Below, piece after piece: positions 36,624 to 46,599 of a DNA stretch of 64,000 bases. Under the pieces are notes generated by a model. It worked only from the letters and a program-made list of their open reading frames with translations, had not been told where the DNA came from and did no database searches. Position 1 is the stretch's first letter. The number at the start of each line of letters is the position of its first letter. The position numbers and the translations under genes are program-made. The DNA lies in assembly GCF_030317035.1 (NCBI RefSeq), contig NZ_JASZYK010000001.1, positions 558,001 through 622,000 of the forward strand, given 5' to 3'. Origin of the DNA: Variovorax sp. J22G73. Its GTDB lineage: Bacteria; Pseudomonadota; Gammaproteobacteria; Burkholderiales; Burkholderiaceae_C.

Positions 36624-37907
36624 ATGCGCGCGGCAATCTGGCTCCTCGCGCTGTTCGCCGTCGCCGCGGCGGTCGCGCTGTTCGCAGGCAACAACCAGGG
36701 CACGATCACCGTGTTCTGGCCGCCCTGGCGTGTCGACCTGTCGCTCAACCTCGTGCTGGTGATCCTGCTGGTGGCCTTCGTGCTGCTGCACGCGGCGCTG
36801 CGCGCGCTGTCGGCATTGTTCTCGCTGCCCAAGCAGGCGCGCCAATGGCGGCTGCAGCAAAAGGAGCGCACGCTGCACGCGGCCTTGCTCGATGCCATGG
36901 TGCAGCTCATTTCGGGCCGCTTCTCGCGCGCGCGCAAGGCCGCCCAGGCGGCGCTCACACAAGAAAAGACGCTGTCCGCGCTCGGCGCCAGCCTGCCGCA
37001 GGCGCAGCAGGTGCGCGTGCTGTCGCACCTGCTGGCCGCCGAAAGCGCTCAGGCCCTGCAAGACAAGCCGGCCCGCGATGCCCACCTGCAGCAGGCCCTG
37101 AACGAAAGCGCCGACCGCGCCGTGCTTGCGAGCCCGGAGACGCGCGAAGGCGTGCAGCTGCGCGCGGCCCGCTGGGCGCTGGAAGACCGCGATGCGGCCG
37201 CGGCGCTGGCGCGGCTCGAAGAACTGCCGCAAGGTGCGCAACGCCGCACGCTGGCCCTGCGCCTGCGACTGAAGGCGGCGCGGCAAGACCGCCGCACGCT
37301 CGAAGCGCTGGAAACCGCGCGGCTGCTGGCCAAGCACCGCGCGTTCTCTGAAGCTGCCGCGCAAAGCATCGTGCGCGGTCTGGCGACCGAGCTGCTGTCG
37401 GGCGCGCACGACCCGGCGCAACTGCTGCGGGCCTGGACCGAACTCGACGCCAACGAGCGCGGCATGCCCGAGGTGGCCATTCACGCGGCGCAACGCATGG
37501 TCGCGCTGCGTGGCGACCTCGCGCTGGCACGCGGCTGGCTGCTGCCGGCCTGGGAGCGCATGGTCGCCAACCCGCGCGGCCTGGGCGATGCCCTGCGGGT
37601 GAAGCTGGCGCGCGCGCTCGAGGCGGGGCTCGATTCGGTCGATGCCGACTGGCTGGCCCGCATCGAAAGCGCGCAACGCAACAACCCGCGCGACGCCAAC
37701 CTGCAGTACCTCGCGGGCATGGCGTGCATGAAGCGGCAGCTGTGGGGCAAGGCGCAGCAACTGCTGACGCAGGCCGGCCTGGGCCTGCAGGACACCGAGC
37801 TGTACCGCCGCGCCTGGCTCGCCCTGGCGCAGCTGGCCGAAGACCGCGACGACGCCGCGCAAGCGGCCGAGGCGTGGAAGCGCGCGGCGCAGGTTGAGCA
37901 CTCCTGA
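36624..37907 (+). CDS. hemY: HemY-like heme-operon membrane/TPR protein
   Basis: This 427-residue protein has two N-terminal membrane helices (about 3-20 and 40-62) around the short loop NNQGTITVFWPPWRVDLSLN, which is typical of the HemY N-terminal domain. A long Ala/Leu-rich helical repeat region to the end fits TPR motifs (for example LQYLAGMACMKRQLWGKAQQLL and a final ELYRRAWLALAQL). It is the proteobacterial HemY of the hem operon, not the Bacillus protoporphyrinogen oxidase of the same name. Its role in late heme synthesis or in protein assembly is unresolved. Confidence 0.9.
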   Translation: MRAAIWLLALFAVAAAVALFAGNNQGTITVFWPPWRVDLSLNLVLVILLVAFVLLHAALRALSALFSLPKQARQWRLQQKERTLHAALLDAMVQLISGRFSRARKAAQAALTQEKTLSALGASLPQAQQVRVLSHLLAAESAQALQDKPARDAHLQQALNESADRAVLASPETREGVQLRAARWALEDRDAAAALARLEELPQGAQRRTLALRLRLKAARQDRRTLEALETARLLAKHRAFSEAAAQSIVRGLATELLSGAHDPAQLLRAWTELDANERGMPEVAIHAAQRMVALRGDLALARGWLLPAWERMVANPRGLGDALRVKLARALEAGLDSVDADWLARIESAQRNNPRDANLQYLAGMACMKRQLWGKAQQLLTQAGLGLQDTELYRRAWLALAQLAEDRDDAAQAAEAWKRAAQVEHS

Positions 37908-37929
37908 GCCGGCCGGCTCCTGCGGCGTT

Positions 37930-38221
37930 CAGAGGCAGGCCGGCCTTTGCGCTCTTGCGCCCGTAGGCGCGATCCCTGTTCCTGCTGCACCGACGGCTTG
38001 TCCCTGCCGACGATCAGCCTGCGGATGCCGGCCAGCACCCAGACCCCCACGCCGCAGTAGAGCATCACCCCGCCGAAGCCGTGCACCAGCGCCGCATGCA
38101 CGATGGCGCCCGAAGGGGCAGCCTGCGACAGCGCCGGAAAGCTCTCGGCGAGCAAACCGAAGTTGCCTGCCGCGATCTTCTCGGCCAGCTGATCCTGGAA
38201 ATGCCAAAGCTTCCGGCGCAC
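37930..38221 (-). pseudogene. Remnant of an MFS (DHA2-type) transporter C-terminus
   Basis: A minus-strand frame from 38221 reads FQDQLAEKIAAGNFGLLAE and then HAALVHGFGGVMLYCGVGVW before ending in basic, non-conserved sequence. That resembles the last periplasmic loop and final helix of EmrB/QacA-like drug:proton antiporters. There is no upstream membrane core: the frame starts next to the rne terminator and the tail runs into antisense hemY. A decayed gene end is the simplest reading; the call rests on pattern memory, not a search. Confidence 0.35.
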
Positions 38222-38231
38222 GACCGGGCAT

Positions 38232-38261
38232 AAAAAAACGGCGCCGAGTGGCGCCGTTTTT
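38232..38261 (-). terminator. Intrinsic terminator of rne
   Basis: AAAAACGGCGCC and GGCGCCGTTTTT pair fully around a GAGT loop, 24 bp beyond the rne stop codon, and a run of seven T follows on the minus strand. It could also act on the plus strand, where five T follow, to end read-through from hemY. Confidence 0.85.
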
Positions 38262-38284
38262 CATTTGCTGCAAGCGTGCGCGGT

Positions 38285-41200
38285 TCAGGGCGCGCGTTGC
38301 TGCTCCGTACCGCTGGCGGCTTGCTCGAAGGGCAGCGACATCGCACCGAGGTCGCGGCGGGTTTCCACCAGCACCAGCGGGCCTTCGTCGACCACCACCA
38401 CCGGCGGACGTTCGCGCGGCACGTGCACGGGCTTGGGCTCGGCGGCGATCGCGGCGCGAACTTGCGCAATGCGTTCGGCGTCGGAGTTGACCCATTGCAG
38501 GCCTGAGCTCTCGGCGATCTGCGCGAGTTCGTTCAGCGGCAGTTCGAAGGCCTGGACCTTGGGCAGTGCGCGGCCGTTGGCAGCGGGGGCTGCGGCGGGT
38601 GCGGCGACAGGTGCCTTGGCGGCTTCGACCACGATGGGCGCTGCCGCCGGTGCCGGGGCTTGCACCGGCGCGGGACGCTCGGCACGGGCCTGCTGGGGTG
38701 CAGCTTCGCGCACCTCACGGGCCTCGGGTGCCGCGGCGGCAACCGCTTCGGCGCGTTCCGACACTTGCTGCGACGGCTCCTGGCGCTCTTGCCGTTCCTG
38801 GCGCTCTTGACGGGCGACCGGGGCTTCCTGCGCTTCGACCGCTTCCGCGGCGATGACGCCGAGCACACCTTCGGTGGCCGGTGCATTGGCCGTGCCGGCT
38901 TCGTTCTCGTCGCGCGGGCCGCGTTCGCGGCGGTCGCGGCCGTAACGGTCACGCGAACGGCCGCGGCGCGCTTCGCCTTCGCCCTCGCGGCGCGGTGCCT
39001 GCTCGTTGTTGCCGTTGAGGTCGCCGCCCTGGCCGTCCTGGCCGGCTTCGGTGGCGGCTGCCACTTCGGCTTCGCCGTTCAGCTGTTCGGGCGCATCGTT
39101 GCGGCGCTCGCGGCGGCCGTCGGTGCGTTCGCCGCGGCCATCGTTGCGCTCGCCGCGCGGTGCGCGCTGCTCGTCGCGGCCGTTGCGCGGCTGGCGTTCG
39201 CCCTGGGGCGCGCCTTCGCCGGCTTCGGCATTGCGTTCGCGCGGGGCGACGTTGTCGCCATTGCGTTCACCACCGCGCTCGCCGCCGCGCTCTGCGCGGT
39301 CACCGCCACGTTCCGAACGCTCGCCGCGCTCGCCACGTTCACGGCGTGCACGCGGTGCGCGCTCGGCCGTGTTGCCTTCTTCGCCTGCAACCGCGCCGGG
39401 CGCGAGTTGCTGGGCTTCGAGGTTCACGTTGCCGTCGAGTGCTTCCGCCGGCTGGTTGCGGCCGTCGCGGCCTTCGCCTTCGCGGCGTTCGCCACGTCCG
39501 TTGCGGCGGGGTTCGCCTTCGCGCGGTGCGCGCGCTTCACGCGGCTCGCGGGGTTCGCGCTGTTCACGCGGTGCGTTGGTGCCGTCGGCGCGCAGTTCGC
39601 CCGTGCGGGGTTCGCGGCCTTCACGGCCCTCGCGCCCTTCACGGCCTTCGCGGCGTTCGCCGCCGCGGCCGCCACGGCGTTCGCCGTCACGGCCCGAGCG
39701 GGCGCCGTTCTCGCCACGGCCTTCGCCGCGACCTTGGCCATCACGGCCCTCACGGCCCTCACGGCCTTCACCGCCGCGTCCGCCACGGCGTTGTTCGCCG
39801 TCGCGTCCACCGCGTGCATCGCCACGCGCTTCGCCGTCGCGGCCAGGGCGGCCGTCGCGGCGGGGCTTCGGCGGCTCGACCGGAATCACGGCCGGCGCAG
39901 GCGCTGCCACGGGTTCCGGCGTGGCGCCGAACAGGCTCTTGATCCAGCCGAAGAAGCCGGTCTGGGCCGGCACGGGCGCGGCCACCACGGGCGGTGCGAC
40001 CACGGGTGCCGGTGCAGCGGCGACAGGCGCGCGCACGGCTTCGGGCTTGGGCGGCACCACCGGCGCGGGCGCGTCGGGCAGCACGCCCTTGATGACCGGC
40101 GTCTGCTTGTTGGTGGGCTCCTGCGAGCGGCGGGTGACCGCCGTCGGGTCCTCGATTTCGTCGGCCATCTTGTAGCTGGCTTCGATGTGGTCGAGACGCG
40201 GATCGTCGTGCTTCAGGCGCTCGAGCTTGTAGTTCGGCGTTTCGAGCGTCTTGTTGGGCACCATCAGCACGGTGACGCGCTGCTTGAGCTCGATCTTGGC
40301 GATTTCGGGGCGCTTTTCGTTCAGCAGGAACGACGCCACTTCGACCGGCACCTGGACGTGCACGGCGGCCGTGTTGTCCTTCAGGCACTCTTCCTGAATG
40401 ATGCGCAGGATCTGCAGCGCGCTCGATTCGGTGTCGCGGATGTGGCCCGAGCCGCCGCAGCGGGGGCAGGGGATCGACGAGCCTTCGCTCAGCGCCGGCT
40501 TCAGGCGCTGGCGGCTCATTTCCATCAGGCCGAACTTGCTGATCGAGCCGAACTGCACGCGGGCGCGGTCCTGGCGCAGCGCGTCGCGCAGGCGGCTTTC
40601 AACTTCGCGGCGGTTCTTCGACTCGTCCATGTCGATGAAGTCGATGACGATCAGGCCGCCCAGGTCGCGCAGGCGCATCTGGCGGGCTACTTCGTCGGCG
40701 GCTTCGAGGTTGGTGCGGGTGGCGGTTTCTTCGATGTCGCCGCCCTTGATGGCGCGGGCCGAGTTCACGTCGACCGACACCAGTGCTTCGGTGTGGTCGA
40801 TGACGATGGCGCCGCCCGAGGGCAGTTGCACGGTGCGGGCGTAGGCCGACTCGATCTGGTGTTCGATCTGGAAACGGCTGAACAGCGCGGCGTCGTCGCG
40901 GTAGCGCTTCACGCGGGCGGCATGCTCGGGCATGACGTGCGCCATGAACTGCTGCGCCTGGTCGTAGATGTCGTCGGTGTCGATCAGGATGTCGCCGATG
41001 TCGTGATTGAAATAGTCACGAATGGCGCGGATGACGAGCGACGATTCCTGGTAGATCAGGAAGGCGCCCTTGCCGCCCTTGGCCGCGCCGTCGATGGCGC
41101 TCCAGAGCTTGAGCAGGTAGTTCAGGTCCCACTGGAGTTCGGGCGCCGAGCGGCCGATGCCGGCGGTGCGCGCGATGATGCTCATGCCCTTGGGGTATTC

Positions 41201-41671
41201 GAGCTGGTCCATCGCCTCCTTGAGGTCGGCCCGGTCTTCGCCCTCGATGCGGCGCGAAACGCCACCGCCGCGCGGGTTGTTGGGCATCAGCACGACATAG
41301 CGGCCGGCCAGGGAGATGAAGGTGGTCAGGGCCGCGCCCTTGTTGCCGCGCTCTTCCTTTTCGACCTGGACGGTGAGTTCCTGGCCTTCGCGGATCGCGT
41401 CCTGGATGCGGGCCTGGCTGGCCGACACGCCTTCGGCGAAGTACTGCTTGGAGATTTCCTTGAACGGCAGGAAGCCGTGGCGGTCTTCGCCGTAGTCGAC
41501 GAAGCAGGCTTCGAGCGAAGGCTCGACGCGCGTCACGACCGCTTTGTAGATGTTGCCCTTGCGCTGTTCGCGCCCTTCGATTTCGATTTCGTAGTCGAGC
41601 AGTTTCTGCCCGTCGACGATGGCCAGGCGCCGTTCTTCGGCTTGCGTGGCATTGATCAGCATCCGCTTCAT
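38285..41671 (-). CDS. rne: Ribonuclease E
   Basis: This 1128-residue endoribonuclease is the core of the RNA degradosome. The N-terminal catalytic half has an S1 domain (about 36-120), the metal-binding Asp301 ([10 protein letters not shown]) and Asp344 (IVIDFIDMD), and the zinc-link CPRCGGSGH (Cys402, Cys405). After about residue 530 the protein becomes low-complexity: Pro/Ala-rich, then a stretch of several hundred residues rich in Arg, Gly and Glu ([10 protein letters not shown] type), then another Ala/Pro-rich part and a short conserved C-terminal tail. The tail probably binds RNA and partner proteins. It is divergent from rluC with a long leader. Confidence 0.96.
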   Translation of the reverse strand: MKRMLINATQAEERRLAIVDGQKLLDYEIEIEGREQRKGNIYKAVVTRVEPSLEACFVDYGEDRHGFLPFKEISKQYFAEGVSASQARIQDAIREGQELTVQVEKEERGNKGAALTTFISLAGRYVVLMPNNPRGGGVSRRIEGEDRADLKEAMDQLEYPKGMSIIARTAGIGRSAPELQWDLNYLLKLWSAIDGAAKGGKGAFLIYQESSLVIRAIRDYFNHDIGDILIDTDDIYDQAQQFMAHVMPEHAARVKRYRDDAALFSRFQIEHQIESAYARTVQLPSGGAIVIDHTEALVSVDVNSARAIKGGDIEETATRTNLEAADEVARQMRLRDLGGLIVIDFIDMDESKNRREVESRLRDALRQDRARVQFGSISKFGLMEMSRQRLKPALSEGSSIPCPRCGGSGHIRDTESSALQILRIIQEECLKDNTAAVHVQVPVEVASFLLNEKRPEIAKIELKQRVTVLMVPNKTLETPNYKLERLKHDDPRLDHIEASYKMADEIEDPTAVTRRSQEPTNKQTPVIKGVLPDAPAPVVPPKPEAVRAPVAAAPAPVVAPPVVAAPVPAQTGFFGWIKSLFGATPEPVAAPAPAVIPVEPPKPRRDGRPGRDGEARGDARGGRDGEQRRGGRGGEGREGREGRDGQGRGEGRGENGARSGRDGERRGGRGGERREGREGREGREGREPRTGELRADGTNAPREQREPREPREARAPREGEPRRNGRGERREGEGRDGRNQPAEALDGNVNLEAQQLAPGAVAGEEGNTAERAPRARRERGERGERSERGGDRAERGGERGGERNGDNVAPRERNAEAGEGAPQGERQPRNGRDEQRAPRGERNDGRGERTDGRRERRNDAPEQLNGEAEVAAATEAGQDGQGGDLNGNNEQAPRREGEGEARRGRSRDRYGRDRRERGPRDENEAGTANAPATEGVLGVIAAEAVEAQEAPVARQERQERQERQEPSQQVSERAEAVAAAAPEAREVREAAPQQARAERPAPVQAPAPAAAPIVVEAAKAPVAAPAAAPAANGRALPKVQAFELPLNELAQIAESSGLQWVNSDAERIAQVRAAIAAEPKPVHVPRERPPVVVVDEGPLVLVETRRDLGAMSLPFEQAASGTEQQRAP

Positions 41672-42221
41672 GATGCGTTGTCCTTATATGTATCGTTCTA
41701 CCGGCCCTTGAAGGGCCAACGATGCACGGACGACGCCCGCGAAACCAGGGAATTGCCGCTTGGGCCCCGGATGCTGTCACTGCCGCGCCAGGCGCGAGCA
41801 GGCCTCCTGAGAATTAACTCAAGAAGACAGCCGGGGTGGGGGCGCGTGGATGGGCGCGAGCCAGATTCGGTGTTGAGTGGCTATCTTTTTGATAACCGGT
41901 TGCGCAAGGGTGGCGCGCGCTACCGATAGTTCAATGCCTGAGGCCGCTGGTCGAAACCAGGTGGGCCAGCGCAGGCAAAGTTGAATCAGCAGCATCAACA
42001 CAACAAGGGACTCGCTTCGATCCGCCTGCAGCTTGATCAGCTGCAGGCTGGGTATTCCGTATCGGTGTTTCGTGGGTGTCGGCTTGACTTGGGCGCCTGC
42101 TCTGCCACTTTGCGCAATTGCGCGGGGTTTGCAGCTGGGCGCCAAAGCGGCATCGACCTCACAGCGTGGTCCTGGGTATTTGATGGCAGTGGACTAAACT
42201 TCTGTCTAATCAAGCACTTAC
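41672..42221. promoter_or_regulatory. Divergent rne/rluC intergenic region with folded elements
   Basis: These 550 bp hold no convincing gene. A GGCCCTT/AAGGGCC hairpin lies at 41703-41717, about 30 bp before the rne start, and a perfect 10-bp dyad GCCTGCAGCT/AGCTGCAGGC lies at 42024-42048. A TTGATG (42180-42185) and TCTAAT (42205-42210) pair with a long 19-bp spacer is the best sigma-70-like match for rluC. The length fits a long rne 5' leader, which in Escherichia coli mediates autoregulation; that is by analogy only. Confidence 0.5.
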
Positions 42222-43331
42222 ATGACCGCGCTGGTGAAAAACATTATAGGTGCGAAGCAAGCCCCCGCGGCTGCTCCAAATCCCTCAGGCCCAAAAGCCG
42301 CGGACGACACCGGGGCGCCGCCTTCGACCATCAAATTCCTGACGGTCGACGCCGAATCCGCCGGACAGCGGCTCGACAACTTCCTGTTCCGCCACCTGAA
42401 GGGCGTGCCGAAGACGCACGTCTACCGGATCATCCGGTCGGGCGAGGTGCGCATCAACAAGGGGCGCGTGCAGGCCGAAACCCGCATCGAGGCCGGCGAC
42501 GTGCTGCGGCTGCCGCCGATTCGCATCTCGGCGCGCGCGGAAGAGGGCGCCACCCCACCCGCGCCCGCGCGTGAATTTCCTGTGCTGCTCGAAGACGACG
42601 CCGTGCTGGCCATCGACAAGCCGGCCGGCGTGGCCGTCCACGGCGGCAGCGGCGTGAGCTTCGGCGTGATCGAGCAGCTGCGCACGGCGCGCCCGGGCGC
42701 CAAGTTTCTGGAGCTGGTGCACCGGCTGGACCGCGAAACCTCCGGCATCCTGCTGGTCGCCAAGAAACGCGGCGCGCTGGTTGCGCTGCAAGACCAGTTC
42801 CGCGAGCGCGAGACCGGCAAGACCTACCTGGCGCTGGTCGAGGGCGCCTGGCCCGCCAACAAGAAGGTGCTCGACGCGCCGCTCGCCAAGTTCCTGCTGC
42901 CCGACGGCTCGGCCGGCGCCGGCGAGCGCCGCGTGCGCGTGGTCCCCAAGGACCATCCGGACGCCATGCGGGCCGTCACGCTGGTGCGGGTGCTGGCCAA
43001 GCTGACGCTGCCGGGCGATGCCGCGCCGCTGTCCTTGCTGGCGGTGACCATCAAGACCGGCCGCACGCACCAGATCCGCGTTCACCTGGCTTCGGCCGGC
43101 CATCCGATTGCCGGCGACGACAAATACGGCGAGTCCGATCGCCAGCGCGCGCTGCAGAAACTCGGCCTCAAGCGCATGTTCCTGCACGCGTGGCGGCTGC
43201 AATTCAACCATCCGGCCAGCGGCGAGCGCGTGGCGTTGCAGGCCGAACTGCCGCCCGAACTCCACGTGCTGATGCCGAGCGCGGCCCTCGAGGCCATGGC
43301 CCAACACCCCACTCCGACGTCCCATGACTGA
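42222..43331 (+). CDS. rluC: 23S rRNA pseudouridine synthase RluC
   Basis: This 369-residue enzyme isomerises uridines in 23S rRNA (positions 955, 2504 and 2580 in Escherichia coli). It has an S4 RNA-binding domain at about 49-100 (QRLDNFLFRHLKGVPKTHVY) and the RluA-family catalytic motif HRLDRETSGILLVAKK with Asp170. The C-terminal KTGRTHQIRVHLASAGHPI block completes the fold. The first 35 residues are not conserved-looking, and no ribosome site precedes the ATG at 42222. It is divergent from rne, the usual arrangement, and overlaps the HAD gene by 8 bp. Confidence 0.95.
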   Translation: MTALVKNIIGAKQAPAAAPNPSGPKAADDTGAPPSTIKFLTVDAESAGQRLDNFLFRHLKGVPKTHVYRIIRSGEVRINKGRVQAETRIEAGDVLRLPPIRISARAEEGATPPAPAREFPVLLEDDAVLAIDKPAGVAVHGGSGVSFGVIEQLRTARPGAKFLELVHRLDRETSGILLVAKKRGALVALQDQFRERETGKTYLALVEGAWPANKKVLDAPLAKFLLPDGSAGAGERRVRVVPKDHPDAMRAVTLVRVLAKLTLPGDAAPLSLLAVTIKTGRTHQIRVHLASAGHPIAGDDKYGESDRQRALQKLGLKRMFLHAWRLQFNHPASGERVALQAELPPELHVLMPSAALEAMAQHPTPTSHD

Positions 43332-43995
43332 CTCTTCCAGACCCCTCAATTTCGACCTGATCGCCTTCGACTGGGACGGCACGCTCTACGACTCCACGCG
43401 CCTGATCGTGCGCTGCATCCAGGCCGCGGTGGTCGACGTCGGCGGCGCCAAGCCGAGCGAGAACGACGCCGCCTGGGTCATCGGCCTGGGCCTGGCCGAG
43501 GCGCTGGCCCGCGCGGCGCCCGACGTGCCGAAGGAAAAATACCCCGAGCTCGGCGCGCGCTACCGGTATCACTACCTGCAGCACCAGGACGACCTGGTGC
43601 TGTTCGACGGCGTGCTGCAGATGCTCGATGCCTTGCGCGCGCGCGGCCACAAGCTGGCCGTGGCCACGGGCAAGTCGCGCCGCGGGCTCAACGAAGCGCT
43701 GAAGTCGGTGGCCCTGCGCGAGCGCTTCGACGGCTCGCGCACCGCCGACGAAACCTTCGGCAAGCCGCATCCGCGCATGCTGCTGGAGCTGATGGAAGAG
43801 CTGGACGTGCCGGCGGAACGCACGCTGATGATCGGCGACACCACGCACGACCTGCAGCTTGCGCAGAACGCCGGCGCCGCCAGCGTGGGCGTGAGCTACG
43901 GCGCGCACGAGCCCGAGAGCTTCGACGAATTCAAGCCGTTGCACGTGGCGCATTCCATTGCCGATCTCGAGGCCTGGCTGCTCGCCAACGCCTGA
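43324..43995 (+). CDS. HAD-superfamily phosphatase (phosphoglycolate phosphatase-like)
   Basis: This 223-residue HAD hydrolase has the nucleophile motif FDWDGTLYDS (Asp16, Asp18), motif II in VATGKSRRGL, the Lys in FGKPHPRMLLEL and motif IV in MIGDTTHDLQLA. The cap is of the helical Gph/PGMB type. It is translated in overlap with rluC, a common Burkholderiales pair. The substrate is a small phosphate ester, perhaps 2-phosphoglycolate, but that is family inference; the name Gph is not justified by sequence alone. Confidence 0.9.
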   Translation: MTDSSRPLNFDLIAFDWDGTLYDSTRLIVRCIQAAVVDVGGAKPSENDAAWVIGLGLAEALARAAPDVPKEKYPELGARYRYHYLQHQDDLVLFDGVLQMLDALRARGHKLAVATGKSRRGLNEALKSVALRERFDGSRTADETFGKPHPRMLLELMEELDVPAERTLMIGDTTHDLQLAQNAGAASVGVSYGAHEPESFDEFKPLHVAHSIADLEAWLLANA

Positions 43996-44055
43996 ACGGC
44001 GTTTCAAGACAACGCGTCGACGCCTTAACGCCTAACCCCCGGAGAGAGCTCTGCC

Positions 44056-44424
44056 ATGAGCGAAGAACGCATCCCGCTGTGCAATGCCGCGGACCTGGTC
44101 GAAGGCGGCCTGGCCGTGCCCTTCGACGTGGTCCACGGCGGTGAAACCTGCCGCGCCTTCGCGATACGGTTCGAGGGCCTGCCCCATGCGTTCCTCAACC
44201 GCTGCAGCCATGTCGCGATGGAAATGGACTTCCAGCCCGACCGCTTCTTCGACGACACCGGGCAATGGCTGCTGTGCGCGACGCACGGCGCGGTCTACAG
44301 GCCCGACACCGGCGAATGCGCGGGCGGCCCCTGCCGCGGCGGGCTCGTGAAGATCGCCTTGAGCGAGCATGGCGGCGTGGTGCACTGGCATACTGACTGG
44401 AACCTTCACCCCCTGAGCTTCTGA
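44056..44424 (+). CDS. Rieske [2Fe-2S] domain protein
   Basis: This 122-residue single-domain Rieske protein has cluster ligands Cys50/His52 (NRCSHVAMEMDF) and Cys74/His77 (LCATHGAVYRP). There is no signal peptide or oxygenase domain, so it resembles small ferredoxin-type Rieske proteins, including NirD-like ones. The start has a good ribosome site (GGAGAG upstream). It lies 60 bp after the HAD gene and 1 bp before the S49 peptidase, an arrangement I recall from related genomes. The electron partner is unknown. Confidence 0.9.
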   Translation: MSEERIPLCNAADLVEGGLAVPFDVVHGGETCRAFAIRFEGLPHAFLNRCSHVAMEMDFQPDRFFDDTGQWLLCATHGAVYRPDTGECAGGPCRGGLVKIALSEHGGVVHWHTDWNLHPLSF

Positions 44425-44425
44425 C

Positions 44426-45442
44426 ATGACCGACCCGAACCGAACCGAACCCGCAGGGTTCGAACCCTTTGAGCCGGTACCCCCTAAAAACATGGCCCAA
44501 GACCCCACGCAACGCCCCGGATGGGAGCGCGCCACGCTCGAAAAGCTGGCTTTCGCCGCACTGAACGAACAGAAGGCCACGCGCCGCTGGAAGACCTTCG
44601 TGCGCATTTCCTGGCTCGCGTTCTTCGTCTTTCTCGTCTGGTTCGCGCTGTCGCGCAGCGCACCGAGCACGGCCAAGACCACGGCCCACACGGCGGTGGT
44701 CGAGATCAAGGGCGAAATCGCCAACGGCGGCGACGCCAGCGCCGAGTTCGTGGTGGCCGCCATGAAGACGGCCTTCGAGGACGAAGGCGCCAAGGGTGTC
44801 ATCTTGCTGATCAACTCGCCCGGCGGCAGCCCGGTGCAGGCCGGCATCATCAACGACGAGATCAAGCGCCTGAAGGCCAAGTACAAGAAGCCGGTGTACG
44901 CGGTGGTTGAAGAAACCTGCGCCTCGGCGGCCTACTACATCGCCGCTTCCGCGGACAAGATCTACGTCGACAAGGCCAGCATCGTGGGCAGCATCGGCGT
45001 GCTGATGGACGGCTTCGGCTTCACCGGCGTGATGGAAAAGGTGGGCGTGGAGCGCCGCCTGCTGACGGCCGGCGAGAACAAGGGTTTTCTCGACCCGTTC
45101 AGCCCGATGAGCGACGCCCAGCGCGCCCATGCGCAAACCATGCTGAACCAGATCCACGCGCAGTTCATCAACGTGGTGAAAACCGGCCGCGGCGATCGCC
45201 TGAAGCTGGACACCCCGGGCCTGTTCAGCGGCCTGTTCTGGAGCGGTGAGCAGGCCGTGGAATACGGCCTGGCAGACCAGCTGGGCAATGTCGACTACGT
45301 GGCCCGCGAGGTCATCAAGGCCGAAGAGGTCATCGACTACACGCGGCGCGACAACGTGGCCGAGAAGCTGGCCAAGAAGTTCGGCGCCGCCATGGCCGAG
45401 ACCACGGTGCGCCTGATGCACACCGCGCCGGCCCTGCGCTGA
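44426..45442 (+). CDS. sppA: S49-family signal-peptide peptidase (SppA)
   Basis: This 338-residue membrane protease has one N-terminal anchor at about 58-76 (VRISWLAFFVFLVWFAL) and a single ClpP-like S49 domain. The likely Ser/Lys dyad is Ser167 (CASAAYY) and Lys219 (TAGENKGFLDPF), 52 residues apart, the spacing of the short bacterial SppA type. LLINSPGGSP forms the oxyanion region. It degrades leftover signal peptides in the membrane. It follows the Rieske gene by 1 bp, and its stop converges on the MFS gene with a 4-bp gap. Confidence 0.93.
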   Translation: MTDPNRTEPAGFEPFEPVPPKNMAQDPTQRPGWERATLEKLAFAALNEQKATRRWKTFVRISWLAFFVFLVWFALSRSAPSTAKTTAHTAVVEIKGEIANGGDASAEFVVAAMKTAFEDEGAKGVILLINSPGGSPVQAGIINDEIKRLKAKYKKPVYAVVEETCASAAYYIAASADKIYVDKASIVGSIGVLMDGFGFTGVMEKVGVERRLLTAGENKGFLDPFSPMSDAQRAHAQTMLNQIHAQFINVVKTGRGDRLKLDTPGLFSGLFWSGEQAVEYGLADQLGNVDYVAREVIKAEEVIDYTRRDNVAEKLAKKFGAAMAETTVRLMHTAPALR

Positions 45443-45446
45443 TCGC

Positions 45447-46598
45447 TTATTTGTTGTCGCCGCTGGCGGTGTAGCGCGCGGAGGCCGCCAGCGCCGCGGC
45501 GAAGACCACGACCACATAGAGCGCGGCGGTCAGCGAGGTCGCCCGCGCCAGCAGCCCGATGACCGCCGGGCCTGCCATGAACCCCAGATAGGCCAAGGCC
45601 GACACCGACGCGATGCCGCGTGCCGGCTCCACGCCCGGTACCTTGGCCGATGCCGAGAACAGGATCGGCACCACGTTCGCAAACCCCACGCCCACGCCCG
45701 CGAAGCCGACCAGCGCCAGCCAGGGCAGGTCGGTGATCAACACCAGCGTCATGGCGGCCGCCGCCAGCAGGCCGCTGCCGAGCAGCAACGAAGTGGGGGC
45801 GAAGCGCGAGCGCATCGCGTCGCCGCCGAAGCGCGCGGCCGCCATGGCCGCCGAGAAACTGGCGTAGGCCAGCGCAGCTTGCTGCTGGGGGCTGCCGATT
45901 TCCTGCTGCATATAGAGCACGCTCCAGTCGTAGATCGCGCCTTCGGCGATCAGGCCTAGCGCGGCCAGCACGCCCAATACCGCGAGCGTGCCGCGCGGCA
46001 GCAGGAAGCCGTGGTCGGCCCCGCTCGCGCCGCTGCTGGCGGGCCGGGGCAGCATGCGTGTCGAGGCGAGCGCCACGACCAGCACCATGGCGGCCGCAAC
46101 GATCAGCAGATGGGTTTGAGCGCCGAGGCCGGCCGCCAGCGCGGCGCTGCCGCTCGCGGCACCGGCCATGCCGCCCAGGCTGAACATGCCGTGCATGCCG
46201 CTCATCAACGGGGTGCCGCCGTGCAGTTCGAGCTGCGCGGCCTCGGTGTTGATCGACACGTCGAACACGCTGGTCACCAGGCCGAAGGCGGCCAGCAAAC
46301 CGAGCAGCGCCGCATAGCCAGGCATGGCGATCAGGCCTGCCAGCAGCAAGGCGTAGATGCAGCCGCACAACCCGGCCACGCGGCGCGGGCCGTGTCGGCC
46401 GATCCAGCGGCCTGCGCTGGTCAGGCCGATCATTGCACCCGCGCCGGCCGCGAGCATGGCCAGCCCGAGCTGGGCTTCATCGATGCCGTAGTGCGCCTTG
46501 ACGGTGGGCACGTGCACGCCCCAGGTCGCGAAGATGAAGCCGGCGGAAAAGAACTGGGCGCGCGACGCCCAGCGCGTGCTTGCGGTTACGGCCAGCAT
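45447..46598 (-). CDS. MFS permease (YbjJ-like)
   Basis: This 383-residue membrane protein has 12 predicted helices. It opens MLAVTASTRWASRAQFFSAG and has GVHVPTVKAHYGIDEAQLGLA and the loop motif GRWIGRHGPRRVAGL, which match the YbjJ-like MFS group. It starts 1 bp after the stop of the methyltransferase gene and is the last gene of a three-gene minus-strand operon with maf. The substrate is unknown, and nothing in the operon points to one. Confidence 0.88.
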   Translation of the reverse strand: MLAVTASTRWASRAQFFSAGFIFATWGVHVPTVKAHYGIDEAQLGLAMLAAGAGAMIGLTSAGRWIGRHGPRRVAGLCGCIYALLLAGLIAMPGYAALLGLLAAFGLVTSVFDVSINTEAAQLELHGGTPLMSGMHGMFSLGGMAGAASGSAALAAGLGAQTHLLIVAAAMVLVVALASTRMLPRPASSGASGADHGFLLPRGTLAVLGVLAALGLIAEGAIYDWSVLYMQQEIGSPQQQAALAYASFSAAMAAARFGGDAMRSRFAPTSLLLGSGLLAAAAMTLVLITDLPWLALVGFAGVGVGFANVVPILFSASAKVPGVEPARGIASVSALAYLGFMAGPAVIGLLARATSLTAALYVVVVFAAALAASARYTASGDNK

Positions 46599-46599
46599 C

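Noticed and set aside
38660..41929. 1089-residue open frame opposite rne, rich in Ala, Phe and Arg
   Set aside because: It is the antisense of the RG-repeat tail and catalytic domain of RNase E, and its apparent repeats are mirror images of that low-complexity coding region.
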